64,000 nucleotides of DNA from Mytilus galloprovincialis (taxonomy: Eukaryota; Mollusca; Bivalvia; Mytilida; Mytilidae): NCBI RefSeq assembly GCF_965363235.1, contig NC_134846.1, positions 4,655,001 through 4,719,000 on the forward strand. The letters run 5' to 3'. Each line of letters opens with the position of its first letter. Positions within the stretch are counted from its first letter, which is position 1. This document shows positions 46,122 through 59,000 of the stretch, piece by piece. Below the pieces are notes generated by a model that was not told where the DNA came from, ran no database searches, and worked only from the letters and a program-made list of their open reading frames with translations. Position numbers and translations under genes: made by a program.

Positions 46122-47222
46122 CAGGGGCGGATCCAGGATTTTCGGTTAGGGGGGGCGCAAACTTAAATTTCCGCCGAGCAGATTGAGGCGAGTTTTTTTT
46201 TAAGGTATTATTATCGAAAATTATTGAAATATTCTTCTAGAGAGGGTGCAATGTAGATATCTTGCCAAGCGTGGCGAGAAATAAATATTTTGTGGTAAAA
46301 TTAGCGAGAAATTTAAGTTTCAAGCTAAACCCGCATAAATCCACCCCTGACAATTTGTAATCACTCTAATTAACAAGAAATCTGCGAGCTTCTATTATTG
46401 ACTCAATAATAGCTCACCGACCAATATAAGATTTTGAAAACAAGAATTTCTACTTTTGCCAGCGATTTTTAATTGTCTTTTCTTAATTTTTTTTTCTTTT
46501 ATTTCCGGAGGTCGTGTCAAACTTTTTATATACATTTCTACCGCAAACCTGTAAAATCAGAATGAGGTCCTTGCGAAGATATGTTTATTTTCGTGGGATC
46601 CTATGTAATACGGTAGTACGGGTTGGGGGCCTTCACCGTTTATGCATGCTTCGACAAACTTTACAGGTTGAAAGTGAGAAACATATATTGATATCATACA
46701 GAGATGTTAAACAATGATACAAATTAATAAACGAACCTTTCGCTTGAACCAGTATTCCTATCTTTCATTAAGAAAGAATTTAAACAGGACTGTTTTCTTG
46801 GCCCTGCCATAATGAAATAACCAACCCAATCGCGGGTAGGGCACTTACTTCGTGGGAAAGTGAGGTAGGGTTGTTTTTGAACTTATCAAAGCAATTGTTT
46901 ATAAAATCCGCAACTACCATGTCACATTGTTTTACTTGAACTGCTAAAAGCCTATGATATTTTTTCACCAAACGCAGTACCGCGATGAAGTATAATATAT
47001 TTATAGAACTTATAAATAAACCGTAGGTCAGTTTATTAGTAATCACGTTGATTCTGTTAAACTTACTGTTTTATATACTTCTTTGAATGTTAAAACAGAT
47101 GCAATGCGACGAGATTAATATTCGTCGTCTGTTCAGATACTTTATTGAGCTGAGGACAACCCATGCTTTGCAAATTTTAGGGGGGCGCATGCCCGCCACG
47201 CCCCCGCCTAAATCCGCCCCTG
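46122..47222. mobile_element. hAT-like transposon inserted in copy B
   Basis: Terminal inverted repeats CAGGGGCGGATCCAGG and complement (right end CCGCCCCTG), flanked by GTCTG at 46117-46121 and 47223-47227. The uninterrupted sequence in copy A (about 32020-32035) reads across the site with a single copy of the duplicated bases. Interior words 'cgccgagcagattgaggcga' and 'gccaagcgtggcgagaaa' resemble animal hAT elements. No transposase motif recognised. Confidence 0.85.
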
Positions 47223-47404
47223 GTCTGGCAATATAATAATAGCATGTTGCGTAAAAGTATTCGTTCAGAATTTCCTCATGCAAGTATTTTATACTTGAAT
47301 ATACATGTAAATATATGCCGGTACTTTCTTTTTCTGAAAGAATTTATTAAAACATCAAAAGATATCGGTAAATATACATTTCACAGAACTAGCAAAATAA
47401 ACTA

Positions 47405-47450
47405 CGAGAGAGATGTCTCATTGGAAATCATACCACTTTTTCTTTTTTCT
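47405..47450 (+). repeat. Dispersed repeat family A, fragment (copy 12)
   Basis: 'gagagatgtctcattggaaa' then 'tcataccactttttct'. Confidence 0.6.
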
Positions 47451-48549
47451 TTTTATGGGTTCGTATAATGCTATAGGGAAAACGGCAAAAACAAGCATTG
47501 GTGTCGTTTCCGTACAATAACTTGTGTTTAAGTGTAAAGATCTCTTTAAAATTGCACTACAAGGTTCCATACTACAACAGGAAGGCTGGGATTGAGTTTG
47601 GGTGTAATTGCTCAAAAAAAGGGGGGGAATAATTTTTTTCAAATTTTTTGAAGGAGTTCATATTTTTTTCTTCTTTTGAAATTTTACAAATTTGACCACA
47701 TTTATTTTGTGTCAGAAACCTATATTTTGTCAAAAATGTTATCACAATCCAAATTCAGATCGTATCAAGCGTGAATATTGTTTCCAAATTTGCCCTTACT
47801 GTTCAAGGTCCGACCTCTGCGGTCGTATCAGGCTGTGCTCAGGGAAGCATTTTATTCAATTCAGTATTTAACATTTAAATTTAATATGCTAAATATAATA
47901 AATCAGCAATGAGTATGTCGCTATTTTATCGATATCTCTTGTTGGCCATTATTTTTTTTATGTTTTAAAGTAAGATATCATATGTTTATTTATTTGTTTC
48001 AGACGTAATGTATGTTCAGAAGAAAAGAAGGATTGATGGCTGTTTAACGTCCAGCAACGAATAAAATACACATTCAGGACGAGAACATGATAATGTGACA
48101 TGAATATAATCACTGTTTTGTACTGGACCTACACACTGAGCGCTAGTTCACTAGATACACTGAGGGCTAGTTCACAAGATACTAGTCTACATGAAGACCC
48201 GTGCACATTCTCCAACTACTAAACACTGTGTGTTAAGCGGTAACACACCAAATTCACGTTTTCAAGTCTTGTAGTTTGACTCTGACGGATATTGAGCCAA
48301 AAACCTCCTGAACTCGAGCCGAATATGGGACAACTGAGGCTATTATGTGAAAAAGAAGTGTAGCATAGAATATTGTTTGGAATACCATTAAAATATATTA
48401 TCAAACACTTTTGTACAGATATGTACTTGTAGGCATTACAAAGCAGTAACTGACACATTTAGGCCTAATGTTACATGCACCATTTATTGTCATGCATTCT
48501 ATGTTTAAACTGATTGACTGATTGGAACAATGTGTGAAAGGAAGTGCAT

Positions 48550-48700
48550 ACGGAGATAAAGTATGATTGCCAATGAGACAACTACTAGTATCTAACATAG
48601 TCTGTATGAATCGGGTGTAATCATTTACACGTTAGGTAAATGTACAGCCTTCAATAATGAACAAAATCCATACCGCATAGTCAGTCAGCTTTACAAGGCC
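48550..48700 (-). repeat. Dispersed repeat family A, copy 13 (embedded in copy B)
   Basis: Mirror of 30690-30845: 'aagtatgattgccaatgaga' ... 'catagtcagtcagctttaca'. Confidence 0.8.
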
Positions 48701-48969
48701 ACGACATAAAAAAAAATTGTGAATCAATACAAACGAAAACAAAAACACCAACTGTTTGATTTATAACAAAACGGCATTGTGACTGAAGGAAGAATGTTGT
48801 TACTAATTAAAGATAATAGAAAACGTTTATTTTACGATATTTTCCGTTTTGACTTGATATTCAAGCAAACTGATATTTTCTTTGTTCTTGCTCTTATCGG
48901 AAAGTATGCTCTAATTTGATCTTTTCTTTAAATATTTTTTTTTACAAGATCTTCATTATACGCTTACAA

Positions 48970-49360
48970 AACTATATATCGTTTGAATCGGCAACACGAT
49001 CATATAATACAGACAAGATTATATGTTGTAATTTCATTTTGGGGACTTTGCCCCAAATTGAAAATTATGGAGATAGCTTGCTTCCTCATTGAACGCTGTT
49101 TTTCAAAAATATGTTATTTTATCATTTTGGGGCTTTTGCCCCAAAATATACAAGCCTGCCAATATCAAATCTATATCGTTTGAATCAGCAACATAATCAT
49201 ATAATACAGACATATTAAATTATATGTTGTAATTTCATTTTGGGGACTTTGCCCCAAACTGAAAATGATGGAGATAGCTTGCTTCCTCATTGAATGCTGT
49301 TATTCTATCATTTTGGGGCTTGTGCCCCAAAATATACAAGCTTGCCAATATCGAATCTAT
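48970..49360 (-). repeat. Two ~190-bp palindrome-rich units in copy B
   Basis: Inverted counterpart of 30044-30425 with the same 'ttttggggcttttgccccaa' hairpins. Confidence 0.82.
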
Positions 49361-49432
49361 ACACATTTCATAGAAATAAAGTGGGAAAAAGAGAATAAAA
49401 TAGATTTTCTCTTTTTCAAATAGAAATCGTTA

Positions 49433-51000
49433 ATATGACCTGTATGATGACATGTGATCTGGGAGAATTGTCTACGCCTTTTCATAAATATCTTGTTTCA
49501 CCCTATACCAACCCCAACAGTTGGCCAGTCGATAAGACAAAAGAGTTCTCCTAGTTGGGATAACCACAGTGTATACATATTTTTATGTAATTGATTGCCT
49601 TTTCATCCGTCAGAAGAATTATAGCTCGTGTGTTTTACAGGAAATAACATCACTTCGTCCATTTTATTTATTTCTTATACTGTCATGTTCAGCTGAGAAA
49701 AATGGGTTTATTGCATGATTCGAAGTCTTTGATAAACATGACCTATTTAAAGACTAGAAATAAACATGACTTACTTAAAGACTAGAAATATAAAGTAAGA
49801 AAAAATAAATATGTGTACATAATATATAAAGAAATATTTTCTAGTATCAAGATTTCCATTCTTTAATCACTAGAAGTTGTTTTATGCTATTTGGGCACTA
49901 CATTCTTAGTAGTCAGTAATGTTTGGAGCTGGCATGATTTTTTAAACATTCAAAACATATAAAATTACTAAATTCTAGGTCACTTCTGGTCAATAAGCTT
50001 TTAATATTTAGCTTTAAAATGTATGTTTGAGCGTTCCTGATGAAGGAATGCACTTCACTACTATTTCATTTTTTATCTATTAACAAGTTGTTACACATGG
50101 AATGGCTTAATTAGTACCTTTTGATTGATGCCTGGTCATAGATAGAATGTTACTCTAAACATGCAAAATGCAAAAATAAATTCAGCAGATTGTGCAGCTG
50201 TCTCCGTTTACCGCAGCATCAGCATATATAGTATATATCTATCTCTCACTTAATACGATATTCCTGAGCTTGTATTGCCTATAATGTGGTCCATGGTAGA
50301 TGATTGCTGCTATACAGGGAAGTATTTGAACAAAGAGTTCCAACGTGGTGAAGTTTGAAATCGTCCGTTCGAAAATTTTGGAGGAATCGACATTTACGAT
50401 TGACTGTTTTGCAGAAGACAAAAGACATTTTCTTATTGTTATAACCATCAATACATGCGTTGTTTAGATATTGCTATAAAGAAATGAAATGTTGCTTTAT
50501 AGAAATGAAATGTTCACAATTGGGAAGCTAAACTCATCTATTTTGTTGTAAAGTTCTGTTCACAGCCGACCTCTAGATGTAAGTCAAGATATTAGGCAAA
50601 TCTAATGTTACCGTATTTGGTGTATATTTTTTTCGTTTAAGTTCGATGGGATATATGCGTTTAAACTTTATATAGAATTACCTTTTTCCTGTTATAAGTT
50701 CTCTTGGTGATGTCTTCGAGATGGTTATTGTTTGGTCTGTAAAATGTGTTTTTAAATAGATGCATGTGTTGCTTCAATCGGGATGTTTGCTGTATTCGTT
50801 GATATAAAAAAAAATGTTTGTGTTTTCGTCTAAATTCATATATGTGTAAGGTACATGTACAAATGTACAATGTATCAAAACGATGTTTAAGAAAGAAAAC
50901 GGCTGATGCTGAGACAATAGACATCCACCATTTAATTTAATAGGGATACAAAACAATATTGCCTTCTTTCAGATTATGAGTTATAATATGATTTAAACTA
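49433..51000. other. Intergenic DNA right of copy B
   Basis: 49433-49540 matches 29700-29815 in direct orientation although the adjacent elements are inverted. The rest is AT-rich without genes. Confidence 0.5.
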
Positions 51001-51410
51001 ATTTTAAAAGTTATGCGGCGGGTTCCGCCAGTGAAGCAGACATCGCGGTTCCTTTAGATCGCCGGACCACGTTCCCTGGATTGAAAAGATGATTTTGTTT
51101 TCTAGATATCCAGGGTTTCTAAACTGTTGGATTTCTTCAAATTTTCCTTGTTTTGCTGTTCTACTAATTGTTGTACATTTGTAGGTTCATGACATTGACG
51201 CAATGGTATCGTACAATAAACACATCTTGATACCAGGACTAAGTCTCTACTCTAGACCCATGTTTCGTCTAAAATGTCTCATCAGTGACTCTAGATTCTA
51301 GATTTAAAGGTTAAAAAAAGTACGAAATTGAAGTGCAATTAAGGCCCAAAATTCCAAAAGGTTTTACTGAATATAGCTGAGGTTATCTATGTGCTATGTA
51401 ATAGACCTGA
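51001..51410. repeat. Dispersed repeat family D
   Basis: A small GC-rich patch ('gcggcgggttccgccagtga') leads into 'gataccaggactaagtctct', 'tgtctcatcagtgactctag', 'gtacgaaattgaagtgcaat', a phrase order I associate with an abundant Mytilus repeat. Single copy here. Confidence 0.5.
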
Positions 51411-52529
51411 GTGTACCATTAAACTTCATACTGTCTTTCATAAAATTTATGCCCGACGTCTTATTACAAAAAGTATATTGTGATATTTTTTGGGCGTTGT
51501 CATTTACGTCGACAGGGAATACTAGATAGTATAGAATCTTCTGCCATCTTTGATCGTAATTTAGCAGAAACAGTTTTTTCTTTTTTATTAGAATAAGCAT
51601 AGTTGTTAAGCTCGGTAATCTCTAGCTTTCATGTTTTTTTGACACATTTGTAATATATGAACTGTCAAGTTATAAACAAATCCATCAGTTTTGTTTAGAA
51701 AACATGTACCGCCATATAAAGTAAGTCTGCCTTGATAGAATAATATACAATTTTGTAAAATAATACAGAGTTCAAACGAAAAAATTACCAGTAACTGTTT
51801 GTACAACTCACATATTGCAATTCAACCAGCATAACAAGCTTTCAAATAAAAATTATAATCACAATAAAGTCACAATCAAGCATACTTTGTTATTTAGTAG
51901 CCAGGTGTATACGGAGCCGTGTTTGGAAAAAAGATACTAGCATTTTAGTTCATTGAGGGTAACATGCACTGGTAGTCACCGTTTATCTTTTTCCAAAGTT
52001 TCATAATATTTTCAGGCATTATTTATATAAATGGGAATAAACGATTATAGTCCAACAAGACCAATCCATCTCGTCATTGACTGGACAGATGAAAATGAAT
52101 AATTCTACGAGACTACTCTTGCTTTTGACTTTTTTGTTTGATATTGGGAATCCTCTAGTTTTACCATTGTTCTCAATTTAATGACATAATTATATAATAG
52201 TTTAAAAGTCATCTTTGAAATTTCATGAAATCCTTGGGTTTTTTTTATATATAGTTTTTGAAAGAAAAAGGTGCCAATGTTAAAAGTTAAATGTGTGAAA
52301 CTTCTACAGAGAACCATTTCCCGCCAAATTTTAAATCGATATTACTCAAAATCAAAGACACAGACCGGTAATTATTCTTTTCTACTTTTTCTAATATCAA
52401 TTTATGGCAGTCTTTTTAAAAGCTTGTTATTTTGAAACAGTGGAGAGAAAATTCTTTATGGATATCTTAATATATACATTCAAGATTATAAACATCTTAT
52501 AATTGGCAACCATAGATAACAAAATCGTT
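51411..52529. other. AT-rich intergenic DNA downstream of the GPCR gene
   Basis: Only short frames; nothing recognised. Confidence 0.5.
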
Positions 52530-52535
52530 TTTATT
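52530..52535 (-). promoter_or_regulatory. Candidate polyadenylation signal of the GPCR gene
   Basis: AATAAA on the minus strand about 100 bp after the stop codon. Confidence 0.45.
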
Positions 52536-52633
52536 TTCATAATATTAAATAGTAAATCTGTTGTGGTTTTTTTTTACTGTGCATGACTTTGTATAATTAA
52601 TTAAATTGAAATATTTCTAGTACATTGAAGATT

Positions 52634-53017
52634 TTATAACATATCTTTACAACTTGATTGTCTTACAATACGTGTTTCAGTATTTCGTGATTTCTGATCA
52701 CAACAAATTTGTATTCCATGTGTAATTTCTTTTTCTAAAATTTCCTCTAATTGCAATAATTGTCTTTCATTCTCTTCTTGTTTTTCACGAGAATCTTCTC
52801 TAATTGTTCCATTTTGAAACGACCCAAAGTTTCGTCGGTTATGATCAAATAAAATTTGGCGCCGTGACCCGCCGAAACTTCCCATGCTTCGGCGTAACGT
52901 ACTCTGTCGCCGAAAAATAAAACTGTCCTTAGTAGATGAGCTATTTGTACGGCGTATCATTGTCTTCAAACAAGTGCAACATGGAAACCAGATGTAAAAC
53001 AATGTAAATAAATCAGC
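52634..53017 (-). CDS. GPCR terminal exon (helix 8 and cytoplasmic tail)
   Basis: Acceptor tttatttcag|GCT; 127 residues then stop at 52634-52636. FYIWFPCCTCLKTM follows TM7 as in helix 8, then Arg/Ser-rich phosphorylation-type motifs and a Glu/Gln-rich helix (REKQEENERQLLQLEEILEK). Confidence 0.82.
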   Translation of the reverse strand, partial: ADLFTLFYIWFPCCTCLKTMIRRTNSSSTKDSFIFRRQSTLRRSMGSFGGSRRQILFDHNRRNFGSFQNGTIREDSREKQEENERQLLQLEEILEKEITHGIQICCDQKSRNTETRIVRQSSCKDML

Positions 53018-56000
53018 CTGAAATAAACAAAACAAATGAATTATTGCAAGTCAAAGACTAACACGTATGGTAAATATTCAATGCATATATTTGATGATTT
53101 CAATAATCGTCTTTAAACTCTAAATGAAGTGTTTTCTGTTATACATGTAACCCATGGTACCAGTTCATCACATAAACTGTAGCATACTGTATGTCAGGCA
53201 CGCATTCGTTATCATGTATTGTTTGTGTGCTTTTTCAAAGGCTAAAGTTAATGTTTTTTAACACTGACATTGAGTTTATTTTGAAACCAATTTCTCAATC
53301 TTGTGATTGAATCGATCAAACATCAGGCTTGGAACATAAATAACACATTTAAAAACACCTGTTAGTAGTTGATAGAACCATGTTTTGCACTAAAGTATCC
53401 AACGCCTCGATCAAGGAAACTGCATGTACATATAAAAAAAAGAGATATTAAACATCTTGCTATCTCTATTTTGTGCTCTATTTCGTGGTATTTGCCAAAA
53501 ACTAGTATAATCATGCACTTTTATTCTTTATTTGTTCGCTTTTGATATGATGTTTTTTTGGTGTTTATTTTGCGAAAAATACTACTCAAGAGAAGATACA
53601 ATTTCCTTTAGTTGCTTCTCAAGACTGACACATATCGTTTGATATAAATGTTGTTTGTTTCCTGGCCGAGTCAAATCAACAATGTTATATGTAGGTTTCG
53701 ATATCTCTATAAGCAAGTACAGGCCTCCAAAGACCCGGCCAAAAATGTATAAGATAATGCACATTAAATGTCCTGCTCAGCGTGGCGATCTATTCAGTAA
53801 ATAACAAGATTTATACCCCCATGGAGACAGCTGCATAATCTACAGACCATTTCTTTAAGGTGTTTGCATCCGAAATGTGCTTTGCATTTGCCTTTTGAAG
53901 TTAAGTGCCAGTCTGCCTAAGAATCAGGCAGTGGTGAAAACATGACAAAAAAAACCCACCCAATTTGACATTGATTTCAGTTCATAATATGTAGTTATGC
54001 ACAAAAATAACATTCATTTTCGTTTTCTGTTCTGGTAATAGAAGATACAATTTGGTTGAAATGCACTAGAAATTATCGAATAAGGGGAGATAACTCTGTA
54101 ATTTGCTATCATTCTAATTCTAACGAGTTATTTGATATTACCAGACACACACAAACGAAAGACTAATAATTTTTAACTCAGGATGATGGTTAGTATTAAA
54201 TAACATGATTAGATAAGTGGGTTTTTTCTGATCATATTTTGATTTTTACCTAAATTGCCTGCTTCTTACAAAGACTAGCACTTAAACAATCATTCATCAT
54301 CATATATTGGTGTTGTCTTTGGACAATTATTAGGAATAAATATTTCCGCTCAATCTATTGTATCCCAACTAGTAAGCAATTCCTTGTTATTACATAATGT
54401 CTTGCACACGTGTTCCGATATTGCAGAGTATCATGTGTTCTCCTATTGTGGAGCACTTTTTACATACTAACCAAGGGGTTCAAGAATGAAAGCACATGCA
54501 GATGGAGCTGTTTCGTACACTTAAACGGTAATTTGATGACAGTCATGTTAATGAAAGTTGCGTTGTCCAATGTGACAATGTTGTAATATTCGATGATGGA
54601 ATTTCTAAGTCCAGTGAAAATATGCCATGTTATTAAGGACGAGAACAATTTAACAATTCATAAAATAAGAAGATCTGCAATGAATAAGCTTTCGGCGGGA
54701 AATTTATGATAGGGTTACAATTGTTAACCTGCAACAGGCCATCAACAACTAATTGCAAGTATGCTTTGATTATCGTAAAGACAGCCGGGGACCCTACAAA
54801 CACGAGGTATAAAAGAAAAGTCACATTTGCGATTCCAGTGATAGTTGTATATCATGTAATAAAATAAATAAATTGTTTTTTCTTCTGTCATCTTTAATCT
54901 ATTGACCAATGGACACGTAGATAATTTTGAGTCCGTAGTCAAAGCTAAAAGATATTTACAGAGTCCGTATAGTCACTGCTAAAGGATATTTACAGAGTCC
55001 GTATAGTCAATGCTAAAGGATATTTACAGAGTCCGTAGTCAATGCTAAAGAATGTTTACAGAGTCCGTATAGCCAATGCTAAAGGATATTTACAGGGTCC
55101 GTAGTCAATGCTAACGGATATTTACAGAGTCCGTAGCCAATGCTAAAGGATATTTACAGGGTCCGTAGCAAATGCTAAAGGATATTTACAGAGTCCGTAT
55201 AGTCAATGCTAACGGATATTTACAGAGTCCGTAGTCAATGCTAAAGAAGATTTACAGGGTCCGTAGTCAATGCTAAAGGATATTTACAGAGTCTGTAGTC
55301 AATGCTAAAGGATATTTACAGAGTCCGTATAGTCAATGATAAAGGATATTTACAGAGTCCGTAGTCAATGCTAAAGGATATTTACAGAGTCCGTAGTCAA
55401 TGCTAAAGGATATTTACAGAGTCCGTAGTCAATGCTAAAGGATATTTACAGAGTCCGTAGTCAATGATGAAGGATATTTACAGAGTCCGTAGTCAAGGCT
55501 AAAGGATATTTACAGAGTCCGTAGTCAATGCTTAAGGATATTTACAGGGTCCGTAGCCAATGCTAAAGGATATTTACAGGGTCCGTAATCAATGCTAAAG
55601 GATATTTACAGGGTCCGTAGTCAATGCTAAAGGATATTTACAGGGTCCGTAGTCAATGCTAAAGGATATATACAGAGTCCGTAGTCAATGCTAAAGGATA
55701 TTTACAGAGTCCGTAGTCAATGCTAAAGGATATTTACAGAGTCCGTAGCCAATGCTAAAGGATATAAACAGAGTCCGTAGTCAATGCTAAAGGATATTTA
55801 CAGCGTCCGTAGTCAATGCTAAAGGATATTTTCAGAGTCCGTAGCCAATGCTTAAGGATATTTACAGAGTTCGTAGCCAATACTAAAGGATATTTACAGG
55901 GTCCGTAGCAAATGCTAAAGGATATTTACAGAGTCCGTAGTCAATGCTAAAGGATATTTACAGAGTCCATAGTCAATGCTAAAGGATATTTTCAGAGTCC

Positions 56001-59000
56001 GTAGTGAATGCTAAAGGATATTTACAGAGTCTGTAGTCAATGCTGAAGGATATTTACAGAGTCTGTAGTCAATGCTTAAGGATATTTACAGGGTCCGTAG
56101 TCAATGCTAAAGGATATTTACAGAGTCCGTAGTCAATGCTAATGGATATTTACAGAGTCCGTAGTCAATGATCAAGGATATTTACAGAGTTCGTAGCCAA
56201 TACTAAAGGATATTTACAGGGTCCGTAGCAAATGCTAAAGGATATTTACAGAGTCCGTAGTCAATGTTAAAGGATATTTACAGAGTCCGTAGTCAATGCT
56301 AAAGGATATTTACAGAGTCCGTAGTCAATGCTAAAGGATATTTACAGAGCCCGTAGCCAATGCTAAAGGATATAAACAGAGTCCGTAGTCAATGCTAAAG
56401 GATATTTACAGCGTCCGTAGTCAATGCTAAAGGATATTTTCAGAGTCCGTAGCCAATGCTTAAGGATATTTACAGAGTTCGTAGCCAATACTAAAGGATA
56501 TTTACAGGGTCCGTAGCAAATGCTAAAGGATATTTACAGAGTCTGTAGTCAATGCTAAAGGATATTTACAGAGTCCGTAGTCAATGCTAAAGGATATTTA
56601 CAGAGTCCGTAGTCAATGATAATGGATATTTACAGAATCCGTAGTCAATGCTCAAGGATATTTACAGAGTCCGTAGTCAATGTTAAAGGATATTTACAGA
56701 GTCCATAGCCAATGCTAAAGGGTATTTACGGAGTCCGTAGTCAATGCTAAAGGATATTTACAGAGTCCGTATAGCCAATGCTAACGGATATTTACAGAGT
56801 CCGTAGTCAATGTTAAAGGATATTTAAAGAGTCCGTAGTCAATGCTAAAGGATATTTACAGAGTCCGTAGTCAATGCTCAAGGATATTTACAGAGTCCGT
56901 AGTCAATGCTCAAGGATATTTACAGGGTCCGTAATCAATGCTAAAGGATATTTACAGAGTCCGTAGTCAATGCTAAAGGATATTTACAGAGTCCGTAGTC
57001 AATGCTCAAGGATATTTACAGAGTCCGTAGTCAATGCTCAAGGATATTTACAGGGTCCGTAGTCAATGCTAAAGGATATTTACAGAGTCCGTAGTCAATG
57101 CTAAAGGATATTTACAGAGTCCGTAGTCAATGCTCAAGGATATTTACAGAGTCCGTAGTCAATGCTAAGGGATATTTACAGGGTCCGTAGTCAATGCTAA
57201 AGGATATTTACAGAGTCCGTAGTCAATGCTAAAGGATATTTATGGAGTCCGTATAGTCAATGCTAAAGGATATTTACAGAGTCCGTATAGTCAATGCTAA
57301 GGGATATTTACAGAGTCCGTAGTCAATGTTAAAGGATATTTAAAGAGTCCGTAGTCAATGCTAAAGGATATTTACAGAGTCCGTAGTCAATGCTCAAGGA
57401 TATTTACAGAGTCCGTAGTCAATGCTCAAGGATATTTACAGGGTCCGTAGTCAATGCTAAAGGATATTTACAGAGTCCGTAGTCAATGCTAAAGGATATT
57501 TACAGAGTCCGTATAGCCAATGCTAAGGGATATTTACAGAGTCTGTAGTCAATGCTAAGGGATATTTACAGAGTCCGTAGTCAATGCTAAAGGATATTTA
57601 CAGAGTCCGTAGTCAATGCTAAAGGATATTTACAGAGTCCGTATAGCCAATGCTAAGGGATATTTACAGAGTCTGTAGTCAATGCTAAGGGATATTTACA
57701 GAGTCCGTAGTCAATGCTAAAGGATATTTACAGAGTCCGTAGTCAATGCTAAAGGATATTTACAGAGTCCGTATAGCCAATGCTAAGGGATATTTACAGA
57801 GTCTGTAGCCAATGCTAAAGGATATTTACAGAGTCTGTAGTCAATGTTAAGGGATATTTACAGAGAGCAATTAAAGCATTATGATGAAATACTTGTATGT
57901 TTAACGTTTCAGTGACATTTAAACTGACAGTAAAAATCAATTGTGTAAGATATAATCACTTATGTAACTCGTCTGTCTAATGAAGAACTGATAGAAATGA
58001 CTGTTTAATGTCAAATTATACTATCTGCAATATCTTGTGTAATCATTCTGCAGTTAAATGAAAATCTCTGAAGGATCTAGATTTTACAATCTATAATTAG
58101 TTACATGCATGCTTGTGATATTGAACTAGCTATACTTAAATTGTAACAAGAGCTGAATAGAATTGTGATGAAGTACCTACGGAGCAATTTTGTTTTCTAG
58201 TGTGTCCTGCATAATGATGATCACGAAGACGCTTGATGAACTTAAAAGAGCAGTGATACAACCGGTCCCCTCTGTCTGTTAAATAACGTCAGTAAGGCGT
58301 GCATAATGGACAAACTTTTTTGGTGAAAGGCATAACTCAAAGTGGTCTACTCCGATAAGTTCGGACGCAAGACATGTATAGTGTTGTTTCCATTTTTGTG
58401 TATAGTCAGTTGACACGCTTATTTTTGTCATTTGATGTGCACAAAAACTAATTGGTAAAGTCATGTTTTTTTATTAGTATTCGCTACCTTCAGGAGAAAT
58501 GAAAAAAGAGCACTGCAAAATCCTGTTAAGATTTTATTTTCCTAAAACATAAAACATATTTGAAATTTATTTATCTAGGGCATGCTATGCCTCGAAACTT
58601 TTCCAGATGCACAGGTTTGTCTGCACTCAGAGTAAATTTTGAGGTGAAAATACGGTCTTTTTAGCCAAAGGGTCCACATGAACCTTAATATTCTATAATT
58701 GTATATCAATCGTTGCAGGTGCGTTCGATTGAGGCGTTCGATTTCTGTCGCAGATCAGTGACTCGGGTCACACACATATAACCTTATAGCAAACACAAAT
58801 AATCGTTATTTCAGTATAATTTACATTCAATTTTAGTCATATACGATTTTCAGTGAAATGAGCCTCCGGTGGTCTTATCGGGAATTAGCATTACCAAATT
58901 GAATGGGAATTGTTTCTACATTTGTTCTACATTTACAAGTTGCTAAATGAGAATTACTATACCTACCCTAAAATTATCATTTGTAAAACTATAAATTATT

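Larger units (their letters stand above)
46090..49431 (-). mobile_element. Copy B of the ~2-kb inverted element, interrupted
   Basis: Reverse complement of 29965-32045, broken by a hAT-like insertion (46122-47222) and carrying about 300 bp between 47450 and 47780 that copy A lacks or has lost. It ends at 49431 ('tagaaatcgtt'). Copy A provides the empty site for the hAT insertion. Confidence 0.83.

Noticed and set aside
54929..57863. CRISPR-like array
   Set aside because: Units are contiguous 32-34-bp tandem repeats without unique spacers, in a eukaryotic intron.
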